52,058 bases of DNA from Gammaproteobacteria bacterium (GTDB lineage Bacteria > Pseudomonadota > Gammaproteobacteria > Chromatiales > Chromatiaceae), in NCBI GenBank assembly GCA_024510845.1, contig JANEMA010000004.1, positions 1-52,058 of the forward strand. Reading direction: 5' to 3'. Below the pieces are notes generated by a model. It worked only from the letters and a program-made list of their open reading frames with translations, searched no databases and was not told the origin of the DNA. Of the stretch, positions 1 through 10,799 are shown piece by piece. The number at the start of each line of letters is the position of its first letter. Within the stretch, counting starts at the first letter, position 1. A program made the position numbers and the translations under genes.

Positions 1-268
1 AGCGATCGGGTTGCGGAGGCTGGATCAGCCTCGTCATCCCTGAGAACCTGCTTCGACCTGTATCCTGCCATCTCGAAACCCGCCATACACAACACGCAGG
101 CCGTTTTTAGAAACAGGCACAAGAAAAGCCCATCCGAATGCAACCAATGACCACAACACCAATCGATGCGGCGTTCTGCCTCTGCAGTCCATCACAGAAC
201 ACCTCGATCGGTGTTCTGCAACCAGGCTGGTGATGCTTGGGCGGGCGGCCCCGTGCCTCCGCGCTCTG
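1..268. other. Left-edge stretch, no gene recognised
   Basis: Open frames cross this stretch, but none has a recognisable family motif or a convincing ribosome binding site. The minus-strand tandem thioredoxin gene ends at its right border. I see no RNA gene, IS end or terminator with a U-run here. Confidence 0.4.
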
Positions 269-1375
269 TCATTGTGTGGCCCAGCTACTTCGGTGCTGAA
301 AGCGGGTCTCGTTTCTCTTGAGTCGGTTATCCGTAGTGCACCATGTGTCTGCTTGTCCAGGTTGGGGGTCAGAGCCACTCTTTCCAGGTGACGACTGACT
401 CTCTCTTCCACACCGTGCGTTGCCGTTGTGCCGTGAATTCAAAAGCACGTTGCGCAGGCGTGCGAACTGAACCACCGAGTCGATGCGAATGATCTCCCTG
501 CCCTGCTCATCGAAAAAGATCAGAGTGGGGGCGTGGGACAGCCCGAGCTCATGCGCCCATTCCCGCGCAGTAGTGGCCTTTCCCCGGGGCGTGACCACCG
601 CCGTGTCGGAGCGTATGTCGAGCTGGACGGACTGGAAAGGCGCGAGGGCATCGAGTACCACCCGGCGCTTCAGCGGCTCGGTATGCAGCACGTCGCAGGC
701 GTGACAATCGCCCTGCTCGAAGAACACCACCAGTGGCATCGCCGCGGAGAACCGGCTGCGATCCAGGTTGTAGGGCGGCGGGTCGAAAAAGGGCTCATCG
801 ATCAGGGGTTCGCCCTCGAAGCGCAGTGTCGAATCACCACGCGCCAGATAGTCGGGAAAGCGTTCCTTCAAGTAGTGACCGTCGGCCACATACTCCAGCG
901 CCGCGCGCAGCTGATAGGGCGGGTAATAACCACGCAGGCGCAGGGCAATACGCCCATTCTCGTCGTAGAATACCAGGGATGGCGTAAAGTCGGTGTCCAG
1001 AGCGACGGCATAGTCGCGCTGGCTCATGGTGCGCCCGTCGGGCAGAGTGACCTCCTCAGGGCTCCGGACATCGATGGCGATCACGTTGAAATGATGGTGG
1101 ATGTACTCGACGATGTCCGGCTCGCTGAGTCCTGTATCCATCAGTTTCTTGCAGTAGGCACAGCGTTGCTGGCCAAAATACACGATGATACCGGCCTTGC
1201 TGTTGACAACTGCCTCATGCAGATCGTCCTGCAAATCGAGAAAACTCTCCTTGAACCAGTCGGGATGGCCGATGATGGTCTCGAGTGGGGTATCGTCGAA
1301 GCTGAATTCATCGCCGTTGCCACCGAGAACCAGCACGGGCAGAAAGAGAAAGAAGAGGAACAGGCTGTGCTGCAT
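269..1375 (-). CDS. Secreted tandem thioredoxin-fold protein
   Basis: A 368-residue exported protein. Residues 1-18 form a hydrophobic signal peptide (MQHSLFLFFLFLPVLVLG). Two thioredoxin-like domains follow, the first with CAYC at 72-75 in the context GQQRCAYCKKLM, the second with CHAC at 224-227 in EQGDCHACDVLH. Each is followed by a TPSLVFYDENG- or APTLIFFDEQG-type strand with the cis-Pro of the fold. This resembles SoxW/DsbD-gamma-like periplasmic thiol-disulfide proteins. The exact substrate is unknown, and a role in sulfur metabolism is only an inference. It starts 6 bp after the cysQ stop, so the two are probably co-transcribed. The last ~57 residues, after RLRNVLL, are polar and low in hydrophobic content and do not look like part of the fold, so the native C-terminus may have been lost. 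Confidence 0.8.
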   Translation of the reverse strand: MQHSLFLFFLFLPVLVLGGNGDEFSFDDTPLETIIGHPDWFKESFLDLQDDLHEAVVNSKAGIIVYFGQQRCAYCKKLMDTGLSEPDIVEYIHHHFNVIAIDVRSPEEVTLPDGRTMSQRDYAVALDTDFTPSLVFYDENGRIALRLRGYYPPYQLRAALEYVADGHYLKERFPDYLARGDSTLRFEGEPLIDEPFFDPPPYNLDRSRFSAAMPLVVFFEQGDCHACDVLHTEPLKRRVVLDALAPFQSVQLDIRSDTAVVTPRGKATTAREWAHELGLSHAPTLIFFDEQGREIIRIDSVVQFARLRNVLLNSRHNGNARCGRESQSSPGKSGSDPQPGQADTWCTTDNRLKRNETRFQHRSSWATQ

Positions 1376-1381
1376 GATGTA

Positions 1382-2167
<786 letters not shown>

Positions 2168-2246
2168 ACCCTCCTGCTTCCCGTGGGGATTTCGAATCGA
2201 TCGGGAGTGTGGGATAGAGTAGCAGCGACTGCAACCGGAGACCGTA

Positions 2247-2927
2247 ATGATTGACTGGGATCGGATCGACACCGTCCTGCTGGATATGGACGGTACCCTG
2301 CTGGATCTGCATTTCGACAATCACTTCTGGCTGGAGTTCGTACCCGCACGCTATGCCGTGCGCCACGGCCTGAGCCTGGAGGAGGCGAAGACCGAATGCC
2401 GGCAACGCTACGAGCGGGTGACCGGCACCCTGGATTGGTACTGCATCGATCACTGGAGCGAGCAGTTGGGACTGGACATCGTCCAGCTCAAGCAGGAGAT
2501 GGACCATCTCATCGCGGTACTCCCTGGCGTGACGGAATTTCTCGACCTGCTGGGTCATGCCGGCAAACGCCGGGTGCTGGTAACCAATGCCCACCACAAG
2601 TCCCTCGCGTTGAAGATGGATCGTACCGCCCTGTACCGCCGGCTCGATGTCCTGATCAGTTCACACGAGATCGGCCTGGCCAAGGAGGATCCGGAGTTCT
2701 GGCCGCGCTTGTGCGAGCGCGAACCCTGCGATTTCGCATGTACCCTGTTCGTGGATGACAGCTTGCCTGTGCTGCGCGCCGCGCGCGAGGCAGGCATCGG
2801 CCGGTTGCTGGCGATTCGCCACCCCGACCGCAATCAACCGGTGCGCGAGATCGATGAGTTTCCGGCGGTAGTCGATTTTTCTGAGGTGATCCCGGGATTG
2901 CACGCCTGGCTGGCTTCGATCAGGTGA
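2247..2927 (+). CDS. yrfG: GMP/IMP nucleotidase, HAD superfamily
   Basis: A 226-residue HAD-like hydrolase. Motif I is DMDGTLLDLHFDN (residues 13-25), motif II is VTNAHHKSL, the motif III Lys is in GLAKEDPEFW, and motif IV is FVDDSLPVLRAAREAGI. The sequence around motif I and the length match YrfG, which dephosphorylates GMP and IMP. It is divergent from cysQ, a pairing seen in other Gammaproteobacteria, where yrfG and cysQ lie near nudE. Its 3' end converges on pmbA across a GC-rich inverted repeat. Confidence 0.9.
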   Translation: MIDWDRIDTVLLDMDGTLLDLHFDNHFWLEFVPARYAVRHGLSLEEAKTECRQRYERVTGTLDWYCIDHWSEQLGLDIVQLKQEMDHLIAVLPGVTEFLDLLGHAGKRRVLVTNAHHKSLALKMDRTALYRRLDVLISSHEIGLAKEDPEFWPRLCEREPCDFACTLFVDDSLPVLRAAREAGIGRLLAIRHPDRNQPVREIDEFPAVVDFSEVIPGLHAWLASIR

Positions 2928-2936
2928 GAGGCGGCA

Positions 2937-2960
2937 CGGGGCGATCGTGCGACCGCCCCG
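2937..2960. terminator. GC-rich inverted repeat between convergent genes
   Basis: The arms CGGGGCG (2937-2943) and CGCCCCG (2954-2960) flank a 10-base loop, between the convergent ends of yrfG and pmbA. There is no T-run on either side, so this is at best a weak bidirectional terminator. Confidence 0.35.
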
Positions 2961-2971
2961 GCAGGCCAGCT

Positions 2972-4297
2972 TCAGTTACCGGCCACAGTCATGCGATCGA
3001 TCAGCCAGGAGCCGGTATCGACCGCACCAGGGATGTCGTTGTCACAACCGACCGCCAGCAGGCCCCCGAATATCTGCCGCAGGTTGCCGGCAACCGTGAC
3101 CTCGGCCACCGGATAGGCGATCTGCCCGTTCTCCACCCAGAAGCCGGCCGCACCGCGCGAGTAATCGCCGGTGACGGTATTGCTGCCCTGTCCCATCAAC
3201 TCGGTGACCACCAGCCCGCACTGCATGCGCGCGAGCAGTTGCTCGAAGGTCTCGCCGGAGCTGTCGATGCACGTATTGCGTACGCCACCGGCATTTCCGG
3301 TGCTCTGCATGCCCAGTTTCCGCGCCGAGTAGCTGTCGAGGATGTAGCCTTGCAACACACCTCCAGCCACGAGGTCACGTGCCTGGGTGGCCACGCCTTC
3401 GTTATCGAAGGGCGCACTGGCCAGGCCACGTGGCCTGTGCGGGTCTTCACTGATGCACACCCAGTCGGGGAAGATCGCCTCGCCCAGACTGTCGAGCAGA
3501 AAGCTGGCCTTGCGGTACAGGGACGGGCCGCGGATGGCGTTGAACAGGGCGTAGAGCAGGCTGGGCGCCAGCTCGGCATGGAAGATCACCGGGCATTCGG
3601 TGGTGTCGATCTTGCGGGCCCCCAGACGGGCCACCGCGCGGCGTGCCGCGATCTCCCCGATCGTCTCGGGTGCCTGCAGGTCCTCGGCGGCGCGCGCGCT
3701 GCTGAACCAGTAGTCACGTTGCATCTCGCCGTCCTGCTCGGCAAGGATGGCGCAGCTCAGGCTGTGCCGGGTGGTGGGATAGCCGCCGAGAAAGCCGTGG
3801 CTGTTGCCATAGACGAACAGGCCGCGTCCGGTGTGCAGGGTGGCGCCCTCGGAGTTGCGGATGCGCGGGTCGTGACCGCGTGCCGCATCTTCGCAGCGGC
3901 AGGCGATGGCCGCCACCTCGGCAGGGTCGATCTCCCAGGGATGGTCGAGATCCAGGTCCGGGATCTCGCGCGCCATCAGCGCCGCGTCGGCCAGGCCGGC
4001 TGCCGGGTCCTCTGCGGTATGCCGGGCAATACGGCAGGCCGCGGCGACCGTCTCGCGGATGGCCTCGGGGCGCAGGTCGGTGGTGTTGGCCGAGCCCTTG
4101 CGCTGTCCGAAATAGACAGTCACGCCCAGGCCCTGGTCACGGGTGCGCTCGATGGTCTCGGTCTTGCCCAGGCGCACCGTGAGGTCCAGCCCCTGGCGTA
4201 CCTGTACCCCGGCCTCGGCCTGGGTAGCGCCCTGTTGGCGTGCCTCCTCGAGCAGTTGCGCGACAATGTTCTCCAGCGTGGCGATGTCGTGGCTCAT
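2972..4297 (-). CDS. pmbA: Metalloprotease PmbA/TldE
   Basis: A 441-residue partner of TldD. TldD and TldE form a cytoplasmic heterodimeric zinc protease that digests unfolded peptides and matures peptide antibiotics such as microcin B17. PmbA itself lacks the HExxxH zinc site, and none is seen here. Family hallmarks are visible, including the C-terminal [38 protein letters not shown] and a final [15 protein letters not shown]. The start ATG overlaps the tldD stop (ATGA), so the two are translationally coupled. No yjgA gene lies between or beside them. Confidence 0.95.
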   Translation of the reverse strand: MSHDIATLENIVAQLLEEARQQGATQAEAGVQVRQGLDLTVRLGKTETIERTRDQGLGVTVYFGQRKGSANTTDLRPEAIRETVAAACRIARHTAEDPAAGLADAALMAREIPDLDLDHPWEIDPAEVAAIACRCEDAARGHDPRIRNSEGATLHTGRGLFVYGNSHGFLGGYPTTRHSLSCAILAEQDGEMQRDYWFSSARAAEDLQAPETIGEIAARRAVARLGARKIDTTECPVIFHAELAPSLLYALFNAIRGPSLYRKASFLLDSLGEAIFPDWVCISEDPHRPRGLASAPFDNEGVATQARDLVAGGVLQGYILDSYSARKLGMQSTGNAGGVRNTCIDSSGETFEQLLARMQCGLVVTELMGQGSNTVTGDYSRGAAGFWVENGQIAYPVAEVTVAGNLRQIFGGLLAVGCDNDIPGAVDTGSWLIDRMTVAGN

Positions 4298-5736
4298 GCG
4301 GCAGTCCCCCCAACGGTCAGCTCGTCGATCTTGAGCGTCGGCTGGCCCACGCCCACCGGCACGCTCTGGCCGTCCTTGCCGCAGCTGCCCACGCCGCTGT
4401 CGAGTTGCAGGTCATTGCCGACGAGGCTGATGCGGGTCATCACCTCGGGGCCACTGCCGATCAGGGTGGCACCCTTCACCGGGCGGTTCACCTTGCCGTT
4501 TTCGATCAGATAGGCCTCGCTGGCCGAGAACACGAACTTGCCGGAGGTGATGTCCACCTGGCCGCCGCCGAAGTTGACCGCGTACAGGCCATGTTCGACC
4601 GAGGCAATGATCTCCTGCGGATCGTGTTCGCCGGGCAGCATGTAGGTGTTGGTCATGCGCGGTATGGGCAGGTGGGCATAGGACTCGCGCCGCCCGTTGC
4701 CGGTGGGGGCCACGCCCATCAGGCGCGCGTTCATGCGGTCCTGCATATAGCCCTTGAGGATGCCGTTCTCGATCAGCACCGTCCGCTGGGCAGGGGTGCC
4801 TTCGTCGTCGATGCTGAGCGAGCCGCGCCGCTCGGGCAGGGTGCCATCGTCCACCACGGTGCAGGCCGGCGAGGCCACCTGTTCGCCGATACGCCCGGAG
4901 AAGGCCGAGGTGCCCTTGCGGTTGAAGTCGCCCTCCAGGCCGTGACCCACCGCCTCGTGCAGCAGCACCCCGGGCCAACCGGGGCCGAGCACCACCGGCA
5001 GCAGGCCGGCCGGGGCCTCGGTCGCCTCCAGGTTGACCAGCGCCTGGCGCACCGCCTCGCGGGCATGGCCCAGGGCACGCTCGTCCTCCAGAAAATAGTC
5101 CAGCCCACGCCGCGCGCCGCCGCCGGCGCTACCCTGCTCGCGCCGCCCGTCCTGCTCGACGATGACGCTGACGTTGATGCGCACCAGCGGACGCACATCG
5201 CCTGCCAGCCGGCCCTGGTCGTCGATCACCAGCACCGTGTCCTGGGCTGCGACCAGGCTCACGATCACCTGTTGCACGCGCGGATCCGCAGCGCGTGCCG
5301 CCTCGTCGAGTTCGCGCATCAGCGCCAGCTTGGCGGCCTCGTCCAGCGAGTCGACGGGGTTGAGCGGGGTGTAGAGTTGCGGCAGATCGTGCCGCGAGGC
5401 GATGGCCTGCCGGCTGCTCTGTCCGGCGCTGGCGATGGCGCGCGCCGTCCCGGCCGCCTCCAACAATTGCGGCAGGTCGATGTCCTCGGTGTAGGCGAAG
5501 CCGGTCTTGTCCCCGGCCACCGCGCGCAGGCCCGCGCCCTGCTCGATGCTGTGGCTACCCTCGCGCACGATGCCGTCTTCGAGCACCCAGGATTCCAGCC
5601 GCGAGTACTGCAGATAGATATCGGCGGTGTCGATCTGCTGGCTGAGCAGCCGATCCATGACCTGTACCAGAGCCTGCTCATCCAGCCCGGAGGCGTCGAG
5701 CAGGGTGGCACGGGCAATATCGAGGGAATCGATCAT
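4294..5736 (-). CDS. tldD: Metalloprotease TldD
   Basis: A 480-residue catalytic subunit of the TldD/TldE protease. The zinc motif HEAVGH lies at about residues 258-263 within [13 protein letters not shown], followed by [20 protein letters not shown]. The C-terminus [20 protein letters not shown] is typical. The start [13 protein letters not shown] at 5736 aligns with the usual TldD N-terminus and length. A second ATG four codons upstream (5748) sits against a GGTAAGG sequence, so that choice stays open. It overlaps pmbA by ATGA and follows the nitrilase-family gene. Confidence 0.95.
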   Translation of the reverse strand: MIDSLDIARATLLDASGLDEQALVQVMDRLLSQQIDTADIYLQYSRLESWVLEDGIVREGSHSIEQGAGLRAVAGDKTGFAYTEDIDLPQLLEAAGTARAIASAGQSSRQAIASRHDLPQLYTPLNPVDSLDEAAKLALMRELDEAARAADPRVQQVIVSLVAAQDTVLVIDDQGRLAGDVRPLVRINVSVIVEQDGRREQGSAGGGARRGLDYFLEDERALGHAREAVRQALVNLEATEAPAGLLPVVLGPGWPGVLLHEAVGHGLEGDFNRKGTSAFSGRIGEQVASPACTVVDDGTLPERRGSLSIDDEGTPAQRTVLIENGILKGYMQDRMNARLMGVAPTGNGRRESYAHLPIPRMTNTYMLPGEHDPQEIIASVEHGLYAVNFGGGQVDITSGKFVFSASEAYLIENGKVNRPVKGATLIGSGPEVMTRISLVGNDLQLDSGVGSCGKDGQSVPVGVGQPTLKIDELTVGGTAA

Positions 5737-5874
5737 GTGTGGGTACATCCTTACCGGTAGCGTCGAACGAAGACTAGGGGGCGAGTGGTCGCAATGCAAC
5801 ACCGTGACGAGGAGGGGTTCGGTCTGCCGCATGACCGGGCATATCCATGCTCACTCGGTCTCGTCGGCGGCGCA

Positions 5875-6702
5875 TTACTGGCGCCGGTGGTCCAGGCAGG
5901 GGAAGCTGCGCCGGGTAGCACGCTGGAATGCCGGATCGATAGTGGCGATGGCGATGCCGTTACCACGCTCCCGGCATGCGAGCACGCTGCCCCAAGGATC
6001 GACCACCATGCTGTGACCCCAGGTCTCGCGTCCACCCACATGGAACCCGCCCTGAGCACCAGCGATCACCCAGGCAAGGTTCTCGATGGCGCGGGCACGC
6101 ACCAGTACCTCCCAGTGTGCGCAACCGGTAACCGCAGTGAAGGCGGCTGGCAGGGCGAAGACTTCCGCGCCATGGTCGATCATGGCGCGAAACGTCTCGG
6201 GGAAACGCAAGTCGTAGCACACCGCAAGACCGAGCCGGCCGATGGGACTGTCGACGACCACCACTTCGTCGCCCGGCTCGATAGCGTCCGACTCGCTGTA
6301 GTGTTCATCGGAATCGGGCAAGGTGACGTCGAACAGATGTTGCTTGTCGTAACGGGCCACCTCACGGCCCTCGGCATCGAATACAAGGGAAGCGGCACAC
6401 CAGCGACCGGCGTCCTCGCCTTCCAGCGGGATGGTGCCGCCAACGATCCAGATACCCAGCCGGCTTGCGATCTTCGACAGGAAGTGTTGCAAGGGACCAT
6501 CACCCTGCACCTCGCGGTAGGGCAACATGTCGCGTCCCGAGGCCCCCAGGTAGGCGAAGTTCTCGGGCAGTACTGCCAGTGTGGCGTCCTGGCGAGCGGC
6601 CTCCTCGAGCAGTTTCTCGATGGTGAGCAGGTTGGCATTGACATTGGTACCGGAGGCCATCTGAATGGCCGCGGCCTTGATGGGTGAGGATGTTGCGCTC
6701 AT
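5875..6702 (-). CDS. Carbon-nitrogen hydrolase, Nit-type
   Basis: A 275-residue member of the nitrilase superfamily. The catalytic triad is visible: Glu47 in LPENFAYLG, Lys120 in YDKQHLFDV and Cys162 in VCYDLRFPE. The C-terminal RRSFPCLDHRR is also characteristic. Its place between yhdP and tldD is a conserved gammaproteobacterial arrangement, and proteins of this branch resemble Nit1/NIT2-type amidases such as deaminated-glutathione amidase. The substrate cannot be read from sequence alone. The start MSATSSPIKAAAIQM at 6702 is preferred over an upstream extension to 6846 that is poor in recognisable sequence. Confidence 0.88.
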   Translation of the reverse strand: MSATSSPIKAAAIQMASGTNVNANLLTIEKLLEEAARQDATLAVLPENFAYLGASGRDMLPYREVQGDGPLQHFLSKIASRLGIWIVGGTIPLEGEDAGRWCAASLVFDAEGREVARYDKQHLFDVTLPDSDEHYSESDAIEPGDEVVVVDSPIGRLGLAVCYDLRFPETFRAMIDHGAEVFALPAAFTAVTGCAHWEVLVRARAIENLAWVIAGAQGGFHVGGRETWGHSMVVDPWGSVLACRERGNGIAIATIDPAFQRATRRSFPCLDHRRQ

Positions 6703-6854
6703 TTCAGCGATTTGGACCTGGTTTCGTTCAGTGGCCGGACCGGCTTGCGAGTCGCCCGCCGGATGGATGCCCAGTTTATCAGGCCGAGCGGTGAGCGTGG
6801 CTTGTAAAGATCCGGTACGGTGGCAATAGCGATTCCTGCGCGGCAAACATTGCC

Positions 6855-9800
6855 CTATCGAGGGAAGGCACCTTCGTCTGTGGGTGAGGCTTCCTCGGGG
6901 CGCGCCGGTTTCGGGGACGGGGTCTTTCCGGTGCCCAGCAATTTCTGCAGCACATCGTGCCGGGTCCGGGTTTTGTTCTCGTCGATGGCCTTCTCCTGAG
7001 CTTCGGTCTTGCGCTGGCTGTCCTTGCCGCCCAGCGTATTGACGAGACGGGAGACAGGACCGCCGGACTTCAGCGGGGTGAGCTTGGGATCATCCCAGCT
7101 GCCGGTGACACTGTATTCGAAACGATTGATCCGATCGATCTCGTCGGACAGCAGCCATTGGGCGATCAGGGTGGCCAGCCCGGCCACCGGCCCGCCAGCG
7201 AGGGTCCCGGCGATGGCCAGAGTGGCATCCAGTTTGGGGGTGACCTGTACCACTTGATCGAAGTCGCGCGCTACCAATCCGACACGTCCGCCGATATCGA
7301 TATGGCCGTAGGGGCCATCCACCACCAGGTCATGGGTGATCGCCTGGCCACCACCGAGCTCGAAACTGCCCACGATACTGTCGAAGGTATAGCCCTTCTC
7401 GACCAGATCATCGAAGTCGAGGCGGAGGCGCCGGCTCAGTGCGTCCAGGCTGAGCAGACCCAGCACACGTGCGATACCCGGGTCCACTTCGGCCAGGCGG
7501 CCATTGCGGATGTCGATCTCGCTCTGGCCGTGCAGGGTGGCACGGTGGATCTGTGTCGGGTGACCCGGCCAGTCGAGGTCGAAGCGGATGTCGGTGTGGG
7601 CATCGATCATCTGGCGAGGGTACCCGAGCCCTGCGAGAAAGGCGCCAAGATCCTTGCTCTGGAAGCGCCCGCCCAGATAGGTGTGCGTGCGGCCGTTGCG
7701 CCAGACCCAGCGGCCGTGCCCATCGAAGCTGCCTACCGGTCCCTCGAAGTCGAGTTTGCTGATCTCGGCACCATCGGTCGCCGGTTGCAACGTCAGGTGG
7801 GTGACACCGAGTCCGGCCTGGTTGATCCGCAGATCGGCGCAATTGAAGACGAGCTGGGGCAGGGTCCGCGGGTCCGGGCCACCCGCCGCGTCGGTCGGTA
7901 GTGTCGATGCGGTTTTCGGATAGAAACGAAGATGCAGTTGCTCGAAATCGAGGTGCAACAACCCGCGCTTGCCTGGTTCGTAGTGCAGGTCGCCTGTGAC
8001 CAGCGGTGCCTCCAGCCGGCTGTCGATGATACCGCCGCTCTCATGCTGGGCCTGCAACCGGGCCTTGTCGATAGCCAGTTCGCCAAAGCGCAGGTGTCCG
8101 GCCTCGAGTTCCACCGACCAGGACGGAGACAACCGACCGTCACCGGCGAGACTGGCGAACAACTCCCGCCAGGCACCGATATCCAGTGTCTCTACCTGGG
8201 CCAGCACGCGGAAACCATTCTTGCGAGGCAATCGTGCCTGACCACGGGCATAACGAAGCTCGCCACGGTGGCCGTCCAGATCGAAGCGGGCATCGAGTGC
8301 CTTGCCGTAACGCAAGTGCAGCGGACCGGGAGACTGGCCCAGTGGCAGAACGATGCGCAGTGCCCGCGCCTGCACCGCCTGCTTGCCCAGCGGTGCAGGC
8401 AGGTCCAGCCGCATACCCTTGAGATTGCTGTGCAGGGTGAGCAGCACTGGGCGTTTGTCCTGCTGCCGCACGGGGAAGGCGAGTTCCAGGGTGAAGTCGC
8501 TGGCGCCCGAAGCCAGGTGCAGGGGCAACGCGGGGAAGCGTTGCTGCAACAGGGTGCTGCCCCAGCGGGCGCGGGCGCGGATGCGGGTGCCCTCGGCCAC
8601 CGGCTCGATGTCCAGGCGCAATGGCGCGCCGAAGGCCTGAGCCCGCAGGTTCCGCGCGTGCAGCCCGTGGAGGTCGAAATCCATCTCGCCTTCGATCTGT
8701 TCGAGGGCGACCTGCCATTTGGGCAGGTGCAGCCGGTTCCCGCGCAGGTGCAGCCGGCCATCCAGCGCCAGCCGAGCCTCCTGGGCTCCCAGTGGGAGCT
8801 GGAAATCCAGGTCGAGGCGAATCGGCCCTTCGGCTTGTATCTGTCTTGCCATGTCTCCGAAATGTTCGCGCAAGGCGGATTTCCGCAACAAGCGCATCTC
8901 GTCGACCAGCGGCCCTTCGACGTGTGCCGTTACCCGAAGGGGACTGGCCGGACTCAAGGTGGCCAAACGAATGCGAGTGCCGAACAGGTAACTGTCATAG
9001 ATACGGCCTTTCGGCAGGTCGATGTCCAGGCTGTTCTGGTGAAAGAACAATCGGGTGGCGACCTGGTGCAGCGCGGGCCAGCGGCTGTGATAGTCCAGAT
9101 CCACATCGGCGAGCCTGGCATCGACTTCGAAGATCCCGTTGGCATGCTCATCGAACGGGAAGTCGCTCAGGGGACCGACCAGCAACAGGTCTGCGCGCTC
9201 CATGTGGCCACCCTGCAGGGCATGATCCAACCAATCCACCAACTCGTTGCTCATGATGGCTGTGGGGAGATAACGGCCGATGGCCTTTACCGGGCCATCC
9301 TCGATCCGGGCGCGCAACGCCAGCCAGGGCCGCTTTCCCTGCTGTTGTTGCAAATCCAGCCAGAGGGCACCATGCAGATCGGAGGTGGCCAGGCGCAGAT
9401 CGTCGGTGAACAGGCGCCAGCCGTCGATCTCGCGTTGCCAGTGCACCACGCCGGTCAGGTGATCCAGCCGGTGCGAGGTGCGAAACAGCTTCCGGTAATC
9501 CAGTTGCACGGCCTTCGAATCCAGTACCAGCCGTGCCCGTCCGGCTGTGACCGTGAGATGGCCGTCGAGTCCCTCGATGCCGGGGAAGCCCTGCCAGGAT
9601 TCGGCAGTGATGCTGTGCAGGCGGGTGTCCAGCGCCCAAGCGTCGGTCTGGCCAGGAGCGATATACAGTCGCAGTGCCTGCAGTTCGCCCCGCGGGGCCA
9701 GTGCCGCCAGGGTCTCGTCCAGCACTGGATCGGTCGGGTACAGATGCAACGCCTGGACGAGCAGGGCGACCGGCAGGCGGGTGGCGGCGATGTCGAGACT

Positions 9801-10784
9801 GCCCCGCGACTCGGGACGATGACGAATGGCCAGTGCGGTGGTCAGCGACGGATCGGCGGGGCCGGTCTGTAGCGTGAGGGTGTCGGAGAGGATACGCCAT
9901 TCGCCGTCGGTGGCCTCGGCAAAATCGATATCAGCGCTCAGCCGATGCAGGCTGAACTCCCTGCCCGGTCGTTCGCGGTTACCGAAACGCAGGCGGTGCG
10001 CCTCCACATGCCCACGGGCAGCGATTTCGCGGGCATTCTCCCAGACTTGCCAAAGCTCGATATCGAACCGGCCACCCAGCAGACGATAAGAATCGAGCGA
10101 ATAATGGCCAAGTAGTGGAGATAGCGCCAGCATATCGCCCTTCAGGTAGCTGGTGCCGCGCCAGTGTTGCCCAGTCTGGTAGCCGGTGATATCGGCAGCG
10201 AAACGCAGCTTGCCGAAGGGGCTGGCCAATCCTCCGTCGAGGTTCAAGTGCTGGCCATCCCGCGCTACATCCAGATACAGGGGGTCGATGGTGATCGGCG
10301 GCACACCGTGCCGGCGGTCTTCCCAGATGAGCCGGGTATTACGCAGACGCAGATAACGCGGCAGGATGATGGCCGACTGGCCTCCCTCGCGCACCGGAAA
10401 GCCCTCGGCGTGCAACTGCCCGTCGGCCTCGAGAATCAACTTGAGTTGCAACCCATCGATGGTCAGCTGCAATGCGTCAAAGAGCCTGCCACACAACAGA
10501 CTGACGTGGTTGAGGTCGAGGCCGACCTCGCGCAGGCGGATATCGGTCACACCCGCCCCGAGGCGCACGCCGTAGAGACCGAGCCGGGGCCCGAGTCCCC
10601 GCCAACTCGCCTCCAGGCGCGTGATCTGTACCGGCATACCGGCCTGTTCGCTCAGCCAGCGGGCCAGTGGCTCGCGAGCGTATTCCAGCAGCGGAGAGGA
10701 CAGGCGCACCAACCCGGCCAGCAGGCCCCAGCCCAGAATCAAGGCGACGAGCAGGCGGCGGGTCAGTCGGAATAGCCCTTTCAT
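6855..10784 (-). CDS. yhdP: YhdP family AsmA-like envelope protein
   Basis: A 1309-residue protein with an N-terminal membrane anchor (residues ~10-30, LLVALILGWGLLAGLVRL) and a very long periplasmic beta-rich body. An AsmA-like C-terminal region ends in EIDRINRFEYSVTGSWDDP, a hallmark of YhdP. In E. coli YhdP is one of the proteins that carry phospholipids between inner and outer membranes. The polar charged C-terminal tail (SQRKTEAQEKAIDENKT) follows the conserved part. It begins 15 bp after rng ends, in the conserved rng-yhdP order. Confidence 0.92.
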   Translation of the reverse strand: MKGLFRLTRRLLVALILGWGLLAGLVRLSSPLLEYAREPLARWLSEQAGMPVQITRLEASWRGLGPRLGLYGVRLGAGVTDIRLREVGLDLNHVSLLCGRLFDALQLTIDGLQLKLILEADGQLHAEGFPVREGGQSAIILPRYLRLRNTRLIWEDRRHGVPPITIDPLYLDVARDGQHLNLDGGLASPFGKLRFAADITGYQTGQHWRGTSYLKGDMLALSPLLGHYSLDSYRLLGGRFDIELWQVWENAREIAARGHVEAHRLRFGNRERPGREFSLHRLSADIDFAEATDGEWRILSDTLTLQTGPADPSLTTALAIRHRPESRGSLDIAATRLPVALLVQALHLYPTDPVLDETLAALAPRGELQALRLYIAPGQTDAWALDTRLHSITAESWQGFPGIEGLDGHLTVTAGRARLVLDSKAVQLDYRKLFRTSHRLDHLTGVVHWQREIDGWRLFTDDLRLATSDLHGALWLDLQQQQGKRPWLALRARIEDGPVKAIGRYLPTAIMSNELVDWLDHALQGGHMERADLLLVGPLSDFPFDEHANGIFEVDARLADVDLDYHSRWPALHQVATRLFFHQNSLDIDLPKGRIYDSYLFGTRIRLATLSPASPLRVTAHVEGPLVDEMRLLRKSALREHFGDMARQIQAEGPIRLDLDFQLPLGAQEARLALDGRLHLRGNRLHLPKWQVALEQIEGEMDFDLHGLHARNLRAQAFGAPLRLDIEPVAEGTRIRARARWGSTLLQQRFPALPLHLASGASDFTLELAFPVRQQDKRPVLLTLHSNLKGMRLDLPAPLGKQAVQARALRIVLPLGQSPGPLHLRYGKALDARFDLDGHRGELRYARGQARLPRKNGFRVLAQVETLDIGAWRELFASLAGDGRLSPSWSVELEAGHLRFGELAIDKARLQAQHESGGIIDSRLEAPLVTGDLHYEPGKRGLLHLDFEQLHLRFYPKTASTLPTDAAGGPDPRTLPQLVFNCADLRINQAGLGVTHLTLQPATDGAEISKLDFEGPVGSFDGHGRWVWRNGRTHTYLGGRFQSKDLGAFLAGLGYPRQMIDAHTDIRFDLDWPGHPTQIHRATLHGQSEIDIRNGRLAEVDPGIARVLGLLSLDALSRRLRLDFDDLVEKGYTFDSIVGSFELGGGQAITHDLVVDGPYGHIDIGGRVGLVARDFDQVVQVTPKLDATLAIAGTLAGGPVAGLATLIAQWLLSDEIDRINRFEYSVTGSWDDPKLTPLKSGGPVSRLVNTLGGKDSQRKTEAQEKAIDENKTRTRHDVLQKLLGTGKTPSPKPARPEEASPTDEGAFPR

Positions 10785-10799
10785 TGCCGATTCCGTGTG

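Noticed and set aside
2924-4513. Long plus-strand frame over pmbA
   Set aside because: It is antisense to a clearly recognisable PmbA protein, a common effect of high GC content.
7932-9872. 646-codon plus-strand frame over yhdP
   Set aside because: Antisense to yhdP, rich in Gln/Gly/Ala with no domain motif.
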